The position numbers and the translations under genes were made by a program. From Peptococcaceae bacterium (GTDB lineage: Bacteria; Bacillota; Peptococcia; Peptococcales; Peptococcaceae): 6,346 bases of DNA. This document shows, one piece after another, positions 1 to 5,267 of the stretch (its first letter is position 1; every line of letters starts with the position of its first letter). Below the pieces are notes generated by a model. That model was given only the letters and a program-made list of their open reading frames with translations. It did not search any database and had not been told where the DNA came from. The stretch spans positions 1 to 6,346 of the forward strand of contig JAFNVD010000160.1 in assembly GCA_017383785.1 (NCBI GenBank). The letters run 5' to 3'.

Positions 1-831
1 GATAACAGTGACCAGGATGGTCTGAGACCTGCTAACATTATTGTTTATCTGTTGGCTGATGGCGTGATTGTTGATAGCAAAACTGTATCGGGCAGCGGCA
101 ATGTATGGAACTATACATTTGCAAATCTGCCAACCTATGCAAATGGTGAAGAAATTGTTTATACCGTAATGGAAGAAGATGTACCATATTACACAACCTC
201 CATCGATGGTTACACAATCACCAATGCATATGAACCAGAAACAACCGAAATCATCGGTGAAAAGATTTGGGATGACAATGATAACAAGGCAAATGCAAGA
301 CCGGAAAGCATTGTAGTAGAACTGTTTGCGGACGGCGTACAAGTTGATCGTACTACAGTAACAGCGCTTGACTGGAGTTATGCATTTACAGATCTGCCGG
401 TATACAAAGATGGCGGTCAGGCGATCGCTTATCGCATAGTGGAAGATCCGGAAAGTGCCCCTGGTTATGTACCATCTTATTCTGTAGAACAGAACAATAA
501 TGGTTATGTAATTGACATCACCAATACTTACTCCGGCGAAGATGCAGAGTCTGTAACAATTAGCGGTAATAAAGTATGGAATGATAACAATAATGCAATG
601 GGCAAACGTCCTGCAAGCATTACTGTAAATCTGCTCTGTGATGGCGTTGAAGTGAAAGAAGCTGTTGTAACAGCAGCAGACAACTGGGCATATGCATTTA
701 CCGATCTGCCAAAAGCGGATGAAGAAGGCAATGCGTATGAATACACCGTGACAGAAGATGCGGTCGACGAATACCGTTCTGTAATTACCAGAACATCTGC
801 CGGTTATGATATCACCAATACATTGATTACT
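1..831 (+). repeat. Three Cna-B (collagen-binding B-type) protein repeats
   Basis: Three divergent tandem units of about 90-103 codons are visible. Unit 1 is cut by the window edge (1-237), unit 2 spans about 241-531 and unit 3 about 544-831. Shared landmarks are K-x-W-[DN]-D at the start (units 2 and 3), RP followed by an I-x-V strand, the [AS]-[DN]-LP turn, Y-x-[IV]-x-E-[ED], and ITN at the end. Unit 1 keeps the Glu (codon 58) and Asn (codon 75) of the isopeptide triad; its Lys would lie just left of the window. At DNA level only short stretches match closely, for example around 379-397 and 690-708, so the repeats are old rather than freshly duplicated. Confidence 0.85.
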
Positions 832-2064
832 GGTAAAGCAGGACAGCTGCAGGTAAGCAAAGTGGTAAGTGGTGACAAAGCTCCTGAAAACGGCGCTTTC
901 AAATTTGTGTTGAATGTGGAAGCAAGCAAACCTAACTGGGATGCATTGAAAGTATGGCAGAAACTGCAGTTGGAAGATGCTTATAATAATGCTGTAAAAG
1001 AACAGGAAGCAGCAGAAGAAGCCTGGAAAGCTGCAAAAGCAGATTTTGCAAAGAATGCAAGAAAACTGCGCACCACAGGTTCTGCAATCCAGTTTGCTAT
1101 GGCAGAAGAAGTAACAAGTCCATCTTGCTACGAATATCTGATGATCGATGAAGATGCACGGATTACATCTACTACATCCTCTAGCTATGACTTTAATCGT
1201 TGGGCTGTAGGTGCAGCAGATGATACTCTGGTAAAACGCGTAATCGAAGCAATTCGCGAATTGGCAGTTGAATTTAACAGAGCCAATAGTGTATTCCTGA
1301 AAGCATTACAGAGTGAAGTAAGCACCACATCCAGTGCATTAGAGTTTACTACACCAAGTGCTTTAGGCTTCATGAAAGACGATGCACAGAATCTGTTAAA
1401 CAAAGCGGATCGATTGTTTGAAGCTAATGCTTTGGTAGAAACCACAAGTGCTGCTGTATATGAATTTGTAAACAGTCCTGAAGTAACAACTCCGGCTGCA
1501 ATTACAATAACCATTACCGATGCAAAAGGTAATAAAACAGAAGTAACAACAACCGGTGCTTATCAGTATGAATTTACATTGTATGCAGGTAAAGATGCAA
1601 GTGTCGAAACATTCAAGTTTGATTTTGAAGTGACCACAGGTTCTTCGCTCACTTACTCGATTAAAGAAGTGGAATGGGTAGAAGCTGACTATGAAGGCAC
1701 CACAATCAAACTGAATGGCAATCAGGAAATTTCCGGCGTAGACACAGGCAAACAAGCATTGCTCACTACATCTGTAAATGACGTTGTATTCACAAACATT
1801 TACGCAGATGAAGAAGAGGAGCCATATGTTCCTCCGTATGTTCCACCATACGTTCCTCCAGTAGAACCGGAAGAAATCATTCCGGAACCGGAAGTACCTG
1901 CAGGAGAACCTCCTGTTATAGTACCTGCCGAAGAAATTTTTGAAGAAGAAATTCCTCTGGGTGATGCACCAAGAACAGGCGATGTAAACGATGCAATGCC
2001 ATTCATGGCAATGATGTTATTTGCACTGACCGGTATGGTAATTACCAGAAGAAAATTCAACTAA
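1..2064 (+). CDS. Cna-B repeat surface protein with sortase-type anchor, 5'-truncated by window edge
   Basis: The reading frame is open from base 1 to TAA at 2062-2064, so the 687 visible codons are the C-terminal part and the signal peptide lies outside. No RBS supports an internal start, and base 1 falls inside a Cna-B repeat. Order by visible codon: partial Cna-B repeat (1-79), complete repeats (81-177 and 182-277), an FctA/DUF7601-like beta domain (281-601) split by a helical Thr/Ser-rich insert (about 308-500), an acidic proline-rich stalk with three YVPP units (604-655), APRTG (656-660), a hydrophobic stretch and the tail RRKFN. Lys, Glu and Asn at the usual isopeptide positions are present: K88/E148/N175 and K191/E252/N273. 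In this family such bonds stiffen pilins and adhesins, and sortase links the Thr of the sorting motif to the cell wall or a pilin. A role as adhesin or pilus subunit is inferred; the ligand is unknown. APRTG departs from LPXTG at its first residue. Confidence 0.9.
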   Translation, partial: DNSDQDGLRPANIIVYLLADGVIVDSKTVSGSGNVWNYTFANLPTYANGEEIVYTVMEEDVPYYTTSIDGYTITNAYEPETTEIIGEKIWDDNDNKANARPESIVVELFADGVQVDRTTVTALDWSYAFTDLPVYKDGGQAIAYRIVEDPESAPGYVPSYSVEQNNNGYVIDITNTYSGEDAESVTISGNKVWNDNNNAMGKRPASITVNLLCDGVEVKEAVVTAADNWAYAFTDLPKADEEGNAYEYTVTEDAVDEYRSVITRTSAGYDITNTLITGKAGQLQVSKVVSGDKAPENGAFKFVLNVEASKPNWDALKVWQKLQLEDAYNNAVKEQEAAEEAWKAAKADFAKNARKLRTTGSAIQFAMAEEVTSPSCYEYLMIDEDARITSTTSSSYDFNRWAVGAADDTLVKRVIEAIRELAVEFNRANSVFLKALQSEVSTTSSALEFTTPSALGFMKDDAQNLLNKADRLFEANALVETTSAAVYEFVNSPEVTTPAAITITITDAKGNKTEVTTTGAYQYEFTLYAGKDASVETFKFDFEVTTGSSLTYSIKEVEWVEADYEGTTIKLNGNQEISGVDTGKQALLTTSVNDVVFTNIYADEEEEPYVPPYVPPYVPPVEPEEIIPEPEVPAGEPPVIVPAEEIFEEEIPLGDAPRTGDVNDAMPFMAMMLFALTGMVITRRKFN
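1072..1509 (+). repeat. Recurring Thr/Ser octapeptide in helical insert
   Basis: A short protein motif of the form T-[TS]-[GSP]-[SA]-[AS]-x-x-[FY] recurs in the surface-protein insert: TTGSAIQF (1072-1095), TSPSCYEY (1114-1137), TTSSSYDF (1171-1194), TTSSALEF (1324-1347), TTPSALGF (1348-1371, directly abutting the previous copy) and TTSAAVYEF (1441-1467, one residue longer). TTPAAITI (1486-1509) is a weaker seventh candidate. Spacing is irregular and codons differ, so this is degenerate. Helix-favouring stretches rich in Ala, Glu, Lys and Leu separate the copies. I do not recognise it as a named motif. Confidence 0.55.
1825..1860 (+). repeat. YVPP x3 tandem repeat in wall-spanning stalk
   Basis: Three direct 12-base units each encode Tyr-Val-Pro-Pro. 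They differ only at third codon positions, so the protein repeat is exact while the DNA has drifted. They lie in an acidic proline-rich segment (about 1807-1965) between the last beta domain and the sorting motif, the usual place for a peptidoglycan-spanning spacer. Confidence 0.8.
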
Positions 2065-2089
2065 AAAATAAAAAAGCTAATTAGTTGAA
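2056..2089. repeat. 9-bp inverted repeat overlapping the surface-protein stop codon
   Basis: TTCAACTAA (2056-2064, last two sense codons plus stop) is matched exactly in inverse by TTAGTTGAA (2081-2089), with a 16-base A-rich loop. No T tract follows on the plus strand, so it is not a terminator by itself. It may form a 3'-end hairpin in the mRNA just ahead of the true terminator, or it may be chance in AT-rich DNA. Confidence 0.5.
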
Positions 2090-2106
2090 CGGAATATGAT
2101 TCTTAG

Positions 2107-2141
2107 AAAGCAGCCTATGCTATGCATAGGCTGCTTTTTTT
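2107..2141 (+). terminator. Intrinsic terminator of the surface-protein gene
   Basis: A perfect 14-bp stem (2107-2120 with 2124-2137) closes on a three-base loop and runs into seven T residues (2135-2141). It begins 42 bases after the stop codon. It could work weakly on the other strand too, where the stem is followed by TTTCT. Confidence 0.93.
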
Positions 2142-2218
2142 GTGACACCCCAACATTTATTTTAGAACCAAAATTTTTCAAACATCTCTAAATAGATAGG
2201 TTCAAGGCTTTTGAGCAC

Positions 2219-2252
2219 AAAAAAGAGACACTAACCATAACGGTTAGTGTCT
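2219..2252 (-). terminator. Intrinsic terminator of the tRNA genes
   Basis: Read on the minus strand, a perfect 11-bp stem (2242-2252 with 2226-2236) with a five-base loop is followed by CTTTTTTG, the T run being 2219-2224. It starts 9 bases after the encoded CCA end of tRNA-Gly. It would end tRNA transcription and any read-through from rsmI, and it faces the plus-strand terminator about 77 bases away. Confidence 0.92.
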
Positions 2253-2261
2253 AAACTTATT

Positions 2262-2335
2262 TGGAGCGGGTAAAGGGAATCGAACCCTCATATTCAGCTT
2301 GGGAAGCTGATGTTCTACCACTAAACTATACCCGC
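2262..2335 (-). tRNA. tRNA-Gly (anticodon CCC)
   Basis: The 74-base minus-strand sequence folds as a cloverleaf. The acceptor stem GCGGGTA pairs fully with TACCCGC, the D stem is GTTT/GAAC, the anticodon stem is TCAGC/GCTGA, and the T arm is GAGGG-TTCGATT-CCCTT. The anticodon loop TTCCCAA puts CCC at positions 34-36, which reads GGG. The discriminator is T (U in RNA) and CCA is encoded in the gene. Confidence 0.95.
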
Positions 2336-2354
2336 ATATGAAACTCTGCTAGAT

Positions 2355-2383
2355 ATTATAGCATAAGGAGCTTTTGATGTCAA
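2355..2383 (-). promoter_or_regulatory. Full-consensus sigma-A promoter for tRNA-Gly
   Basis: On the minus strand TTGACA (2378-2383) and TATAAT (2355-2360) are separated by exactly 17 bases, and TGC directly before the -10 makes it an extended -10. Transcription would start near 2348, about a dozen bases before the mature tRNA. It lies wholly between the two tRNA genes, so tRNA-Gly need not depend on transcription from tRNA-Thr. Confidence 0.92.
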
Positions 2384-2405
2384 ATAAAACTACCAAAATA
2401 AAAGA

Positions 2406-2478
2406 AGCTAGTGGGGGGAATCGAACCCCCGACCTACTGATTACGAATCAGTTGCTCTGCCGACTGAGCTACACCAGC
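2406..2478 (-). tRNA. tRNA-Thr (anticodon CGT)
   Basis: The 73-base minus-strand cloverleaf has acceptor GCTGGTG pairing with CACTAGC through one G-T wobble at 4-69. The D stem is GCTC/GAGC, the anticodon stem ACTGA/TCAGT and the T arm GGGGG-TTCGATT-CCCCC. The loop TTCGTAA gives anticodon CGT, reading ACG. The discriminator is T. CCA is not encoded, since TCT follows, so the end must be added by nucleotidyltransferase; the neighbouring tRNA-Gly differs in this. Confidence 0.95.
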
Positions 2479-2487
2479 GACTTATCT

Positions 2488-2516
2488 ATTATACTTGGTT
2501 TGAAAAAAAATTGCAA
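2488..2516 (-). promoter_or_regulatory. Sigma-A-type promoter for tRNA-Thr
   Basis: On the minus strand TTGCAA (2511-2516) stands 17 bases from a perfect TATAAT (2488-2493); the spacer begins with eight T residues. The start would fall near 2481, almost at the mature tRNA 5' end (2478). The -35 begins only 13 bases after the rsmI stop, and I see no stable hairpin between, so read-through from rsmI is also possible. Confidence 0.75.
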
Positions 2517-2529
2517 TGCCTTTGTGGGA

Positions 2530-3363
2530 CTATTTGTTCTGCACGATAAAGTTGTAAACGTCTCGTTTGCTGAGGTCTGCTTCTTTGGCAGCCTGTTTGA
2601 TGGCATCTTTTTGGGAAATGCCTTCGGCTTCTAATTGTGCTACGCGATCTACAGCCCAGTCTAGGTCACGTGCTTCCGGTACTGTCGGTTCTGCGCCGTG
2701 CAATAGCAATACGAATTCACCACGGATACCGTTTGCTTCAAAGTGAGCCAGCACTTCAGCCGGTGTACCGCGTACGATTTCTTCGAACTTTTTGGTCAGT
2801 TCTCGCGCTGCAGCCATAGCACGGTCCGGGAATACTTCCATCATGGTTTTCAGTGTATCTTCCAGACGATGTGGCGATTCGTAGAAAATCATAGTGCGTT
2901 CTTCATTGAGCAAACGTTCAAAGTATTGCTGCCGTTCTTTTTTGTGTCGTGGAATAAACCCTTCGAAGCAGAAGCGGTCTGTTGGTAAGCCGGACAATAC
3001 CAGTGCGGTAATGGCCGCTACCGGCCCCGGCAGCACAGTGAATGGGATATCTTCTGCCAGACACTGCTGCACCAGATCGTATCCCGGATCGGATACACCG
3101 GGCATACCGGCATCGGATACCAGTGCTACGTTTTTTCCGTCTTTTAAGTGCTGAATAATGACATCACCTTTGGTCATTTTGTTGTGTTCATAATAACTGG
3201 TAACCGGTTTGGAAATGTTGAAATGATTTAAAAGCTGTAATGTTTTTCTGGTATCTTCGCAGGCTACCAAATCAACAGCTTCTAATGTTTCCAGCACACG
3301 CAGGGTGATATCCTGCAGATTGCCAATGGGTGTGGCACATAGGTATAAAGTTCCGTATGTCAT
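2530..3363 (-). CDS. rsmI: 16S rRNA (cytidine(1402)-2'-O)-methyltransferase RsmI
   Basis: This cytoplasmic SAM-dependent enzyme 2'-O-methylates C1402 of 16S rRNA in the decoding centre. The 277-residue product has the usual family length and the tetrapyrrole-methylase fold signatures: ATPIGNLQD (10-18), ACEDTRKT (34-41), VSDAGMPGVSDPG (82-94), PGPVAAITALVLSGLP (112-127), FEGFIPR (133-139), FYESPHRL (160-167), ARELTKKFEE (186-195) and RGEFVLL (214-220). The last 40 or so residues match the small C-terminal helical domain of RsmI (B. subtilis YabC). The ATG at 3361-3363 is preceded by GGAGGT with five bases between. It lies 27 bases downstream of yabB and is the last protein gene of the block. 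In B. subtilis the GIY-YIG gene yazA lies between the two; here there is no room for it. Confidence 0.96.
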   Translation of the reverse strand: MTYGTLYLCATPIGNLQDITLRVLETLEAVDLVACEDTRKTLQLLNHFNISKPVTSYYEHNKMTKGDVIIQHLKDGKNVALVSDAGMPGVSDPGYDLVQQCLAEDIPFTVLPGPVAAITALVLSGLPTDRFCFEGFIPRHKKERQQYFERLLNEERTMIFYESPHRLEDTLKTMMEVFPDRAMAAARELTKKFEEIVRGTPAEVLAHFEANGIRGEFVLLLHGAEPTVPEARDLDWAVDRVAQLEAEGISQKDAIKQAAKEADLSKRDVYNFIVQNK

Positions 3364-3390
3364 AGTGCACCTCCGGGTGAGATTCGTATA

Positions 3391-4200
3391 CTATCGGTAG
3401 TAAGATAACACTTCTTTGCTATACGTGGATTTATCGCTGGTAATGGAAGCGGTAGATTCATAAATTGGCAGTGGCGGCATGATAGTAATACCGTTTCTGC
3501 CATCTTTGATTGCTTCCATCAGAATCAGATTGGCCGGCTGATCTACAGTTGGGTGAATCATGCGCAATCGATAGGGTGCCAGTCGATGTTTTTGACAGAG
3601 CGATAAGATTTCGGTCAAACGTTCTGCACGATGAATTAGCGCAAAGTGGCCGCGATCTTTTAATGTACGAAAGGCACATTGAATGAGCTGCTCCAGTGTG
3701 CAAGCCAGTTCGTGTCGCGCCAATGCAATTTGCGGGTTAGGGTTTTGTTTGCCGGTACCTACCTGAAAAAAAGGCGGGTTGCTGATGACAAAATCATATT
3801 GCTGTTCAAAAGATTTTGGCAGCTGTGTCAAATCATATTGATGAATATGAACGTGTTCTTCCATATGGTTGTATGCCACAGAGCGTGTGGCCATATCTGC
3901 GATTTCAGGCTGTAGCTCGATACCGTCAATTTGCAGCTTATCATAACGAGCTGCCAGAAGTAATGGCATCACACCACTTCCGGTACCCAGGTCTAAAAGG
4001 CGTTGGGATTTGTCCGGATTAGGTTCGATAAAATGAGCCAAAAGCACTGCATCGATAGAAAATCGAAAGCCCTGCGTTTTCTGCAGGACTTTCCAGATAT
4101 GCGGGTCGGTTTTTGCTGTGGCATATCCATATACGTCGTGATTGATACATAAGTCAGTAAAGGCCTCGTCGGGCAATACCGGCAGATCAGTTGGATACAT
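3391..4200 (-). CDS. yabB: TrmN6/YabB-family tRNA adenine-N6 methyltransferase
   Basis: A class I SAM-dependent methyltransferase of 269 residues. Visible signatures are the family's N-terminal GFRFSIDAVLLAHF (44-57), SAM motif I around LLDLGTGSG (68-76), the acidic end of strand 2 at GIELQP (93-98), and the catalytic NPPF (141-144) typical of N6-adenine methyltransferases. The E. coli homologue YfiC/TrmN6 methylates A37 of tRNA1(Val). That substrate is transferred from homology, so the exact tRNA is uncertain, but the block position matches B. subtilis yabB. The ATG at 4198-4200 lies inside the end of yabA (14-base overlap) and has GGAGGT eight bases upstream within yabA, which suggests translational coupling. 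An unrelated rRNA or protein target cannot be excluded. Confidence 0.88.
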   Translation of the reverse strand: MYPTDLPVLPDEAFTDLCINHDVYGYATAKTDPHIWKVLQKTQGFRFSIDAVLLAHFIEPNPDKSQRLLDLGTGSGVMPLLLAARYDKLQIDGIELQPEIADMATRSVAYNHMEEHVHIHQYDLTQLPKSFEQQYDFVISNPPFFQVGTGKQNPNPQIALARHELACTLEQLIQCAFRTLKDRGHFALIHRAERLTEILSLCQKHRLAPYRLRMIHPTVDQPANLILMEAIKDGRNGITIMPPLPIYESTASITSDKSTYSKEVLSYYR

Positions 4201-4471
4201 TGCTCAGTACCTCCATGCACAACAGACAACCGCCATCGTGAGTTTTACCAAAATAAGCAGGGCATACATGAATTCCGTCATCGTACAACTTTTGCAATGC
4301 ATGCTGACCATCGTTTTCATGCGGATTGTTTTGTACAGCAGGTGCAGCTTGTTGGCGTAACCATTCATTTTCCGCTTCTAAATTAGCGATATATACCTGT
4401 AACTGCTGAAATTCTTCTGTCAGCTGTGACAATGTCTGCTGCATGGAAGCCAGCTGTTTGCTTAAATTCAT
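4187..4471 (-). CDS. yabA: Replication initiation control protein YabA
   Basis: A 94-residue protein with an N-terminal helix (about 2-42) rich in Leu, Gln and Glu, suited to coiled-coil oligomerisation. A polar linker follows (about 43-56), then a C-terminal zinc module H68-x-C70-x11-C82-x2-C85. This is the YabA architecture. In B. subtilis YabA forms a tetramer that binds DnaA and the DnaN clamp and restrains re-initiation at oriC. It is somewhat shorter than the B. subtilis protein (about 119 residues), mainly in the linker. The ATG at 4469-4471 has a GGGAGGGG ribosome binding site six bases upstream. It starts 24 bases after ricT, and its last codons hold the ribosome binding site of yabB. 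Confidence 0.93.
   Translation of the reverse strand: MNLSKQLASMQQTLSQLTEEFQQLQVYIANLEAENEWLRQQAAPAVQNNPHENDGQHALQKLYDDGIHVCPAYFGKTHDGGCLLCMEVLSNVSN
4209..4214 (-). promoter_or_regulatory. Ribosome binding site of yabB, inside yabA
   Basis: The minus-strand sequence GGAGGT sits eight bases before the yabB ATG and within the last codons of yabA. It supports that start over later in-frame ATGs and means ribosomes finishing yabA pass directly over it. Confidence 0.8.
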
Positions 4472-4495
4472 GTGAATCCCCTCCCGTAACGATGA

Positions 4496-5236
4496 TTAAT
4501 CTTCCAGTTTGCGCAAGTCAAAGTTTGCATCTTCCTCATCCATGTTGTTCAGTGCATCTAGATGTTTTACTTTGCATCCGCATTTTCTATTTTCTACATA
4601 CACATCATTTTCGTATTTTAAACAGCATAACAAGCGTCCGCAAATACCGGAAATTTTGGATGGATTCAGAGATAAATTTTGTTCTTTTGCCATTTTGATG
4701 CTTACCGGTGCAAAGTCACCTAAGAAGGTATGGCAGCATAACGGACGGCCACAGAACCCGATGCCGCCCAGCATTTTTGCTTCATCACGCACACCAATTT
4801 GGCGCAGTTCAATACGGGTACGGAATACAGTAGCCAAATCTTTTACCAGTTCGCGGAAGTCTACACGACCATCTGCAGTAAAGAAAAATACAATTTTACT
4901 ATTGTCAAAAGTATATTCTACATCAATCAGTTTCATTGGCAGCTGATGATTTTCGATTTTTTCTAAGCATACCTGAAACGCTTCTTTTTCGTATTCAGCA
5001 TTCGCAGCAACATGAGCATCGTCTTCCGGTGTTGATACGCGAATCACTTTTTTTAGTGGCGGAACAATTTCTTCTTCGGATACTTGTTTCAGCCCTACTA
5101 CTACACTGCCGTATTCGATACCGCGTGCAGTTTCTACAATCACATGATCTCCGGCGTTAATTTCCATTTGATCGGGATCGAAATAATATATTTTACCGGC
5201 TTCTTTAAATCGAACGCCAATAACGGTAATAGTCAT
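4496..5236 (-). CDS. ricT: PSP1-domain Fe-S protein RicT (YaaT)
   Basis: The 246-residue product is a PSP1-superfamily protein closely resembling B. subtilis RicT. RicT, RicA (YmcA) and RicF (YlbF) form a complex that carries two [4Fe-4S] clusters and steers RNase Y in mRNA maturation; in B. subtilis it also affects sporulation, competence and biofilm. Two cysteine clusters match this role: FCGRPLCC (C162, C167, C168) and ICGRLLCCLKYE (C199, C204, C205). N-terminal landmarks are VIGVRFKEAGKIYYF and the ETARGIEYG strand. The ATG at 5234-5236 has AGGAGG seven bases upstream. The C-terminus after the second cluster is only about 40 residues, with a CGC (219-221) and an acidic tail, whereas B. 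subtilis RicT (about 275 residues) continues with a further beta-rich segment. It lies between holB and yabA, as in B. subtilis. Confidence 0.93.
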   Translation of the reverse strand: MTITVIGVRFKEAGKIYYFDPDQMEINAGDHVIVETARGIEYGSVVVGLKQVSEEEIVPPLKKVIRVSTPEDDAHVAANAEYEKEAFQVCLEKIENHQLPMKLIDVEYTFDNSKIVFFFTADGRVDFRELVKDLATVFRTRIELRQIGVRDEAKMLGGIGFCGRPLCCHTFLGDFAPVSIKMAKEQNLSLNPSKISGICGRLLCCLKYENDVYVENRKCGCKVKHLDALNNMDEEDANFDLRKLED

Positions 5237-5243
5237 AATGAAT

Positions 5244-5249
5244 CCTCCT
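5244..5249 (-). promoter_or_regulatory. Ribosome binding site of ricT
   Basis: AGGAGG on the minus strand, seven bases before the ricT ATG, lies in the 31-base gap after holB. It fixes the ricT start. No separate promoter is evident in the gap, consistent with one operon. Confidence 0.8.
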
Positions 5250-5267
5250 ATAGATGTTTGAGGTAGT

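Noticed and set aside
52..54. TTG as start of the surface protein
   Set aside because: The frame is open to base 1, TTG encodes Leu within a Cna-B strand, and no ribosome binding site precedes it. The gene is simply cut by the window edge.
1396..1755. Minus-strand 119-residue cysteine-rich ORF
   Set aside because: It lies opposite the surface-protein gene, where antisense of ACA/GCA-rich codons yields Cys and Phe. No family resemblance or ribosome binding site.
1800..2060. Minus-strand ORF with repeated GGTYGGTYGG
   Set aside because: The repeats are the antisense image of the YVPP units in the surface-protein stalk, not an independent glycine-rich protein.
2511..2529. Terminator for rsmI using the eight-T run downstream
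   Set aside because: No stable hairpin precedes the T run, which lies in the spacer of the tRNA-Thr promoter. Termination there cannot be supported.
2374..2634. Plus-strand 86-residue ORF containing GGNRTPDLLITNQLL
   Set aside because: It is the antisense translation of tRNA-Thr continuing into the rsmI 3' end. This peptide is a well-known spurious product of tRNA loci; there is no ribosome binding site.
4509..4946. Plus-strand 145-residue ORF opposite ricT
   Set aside because: It is fully antisense to a well-supported gene, with a serine-rich low-information product and no recognisable domain.
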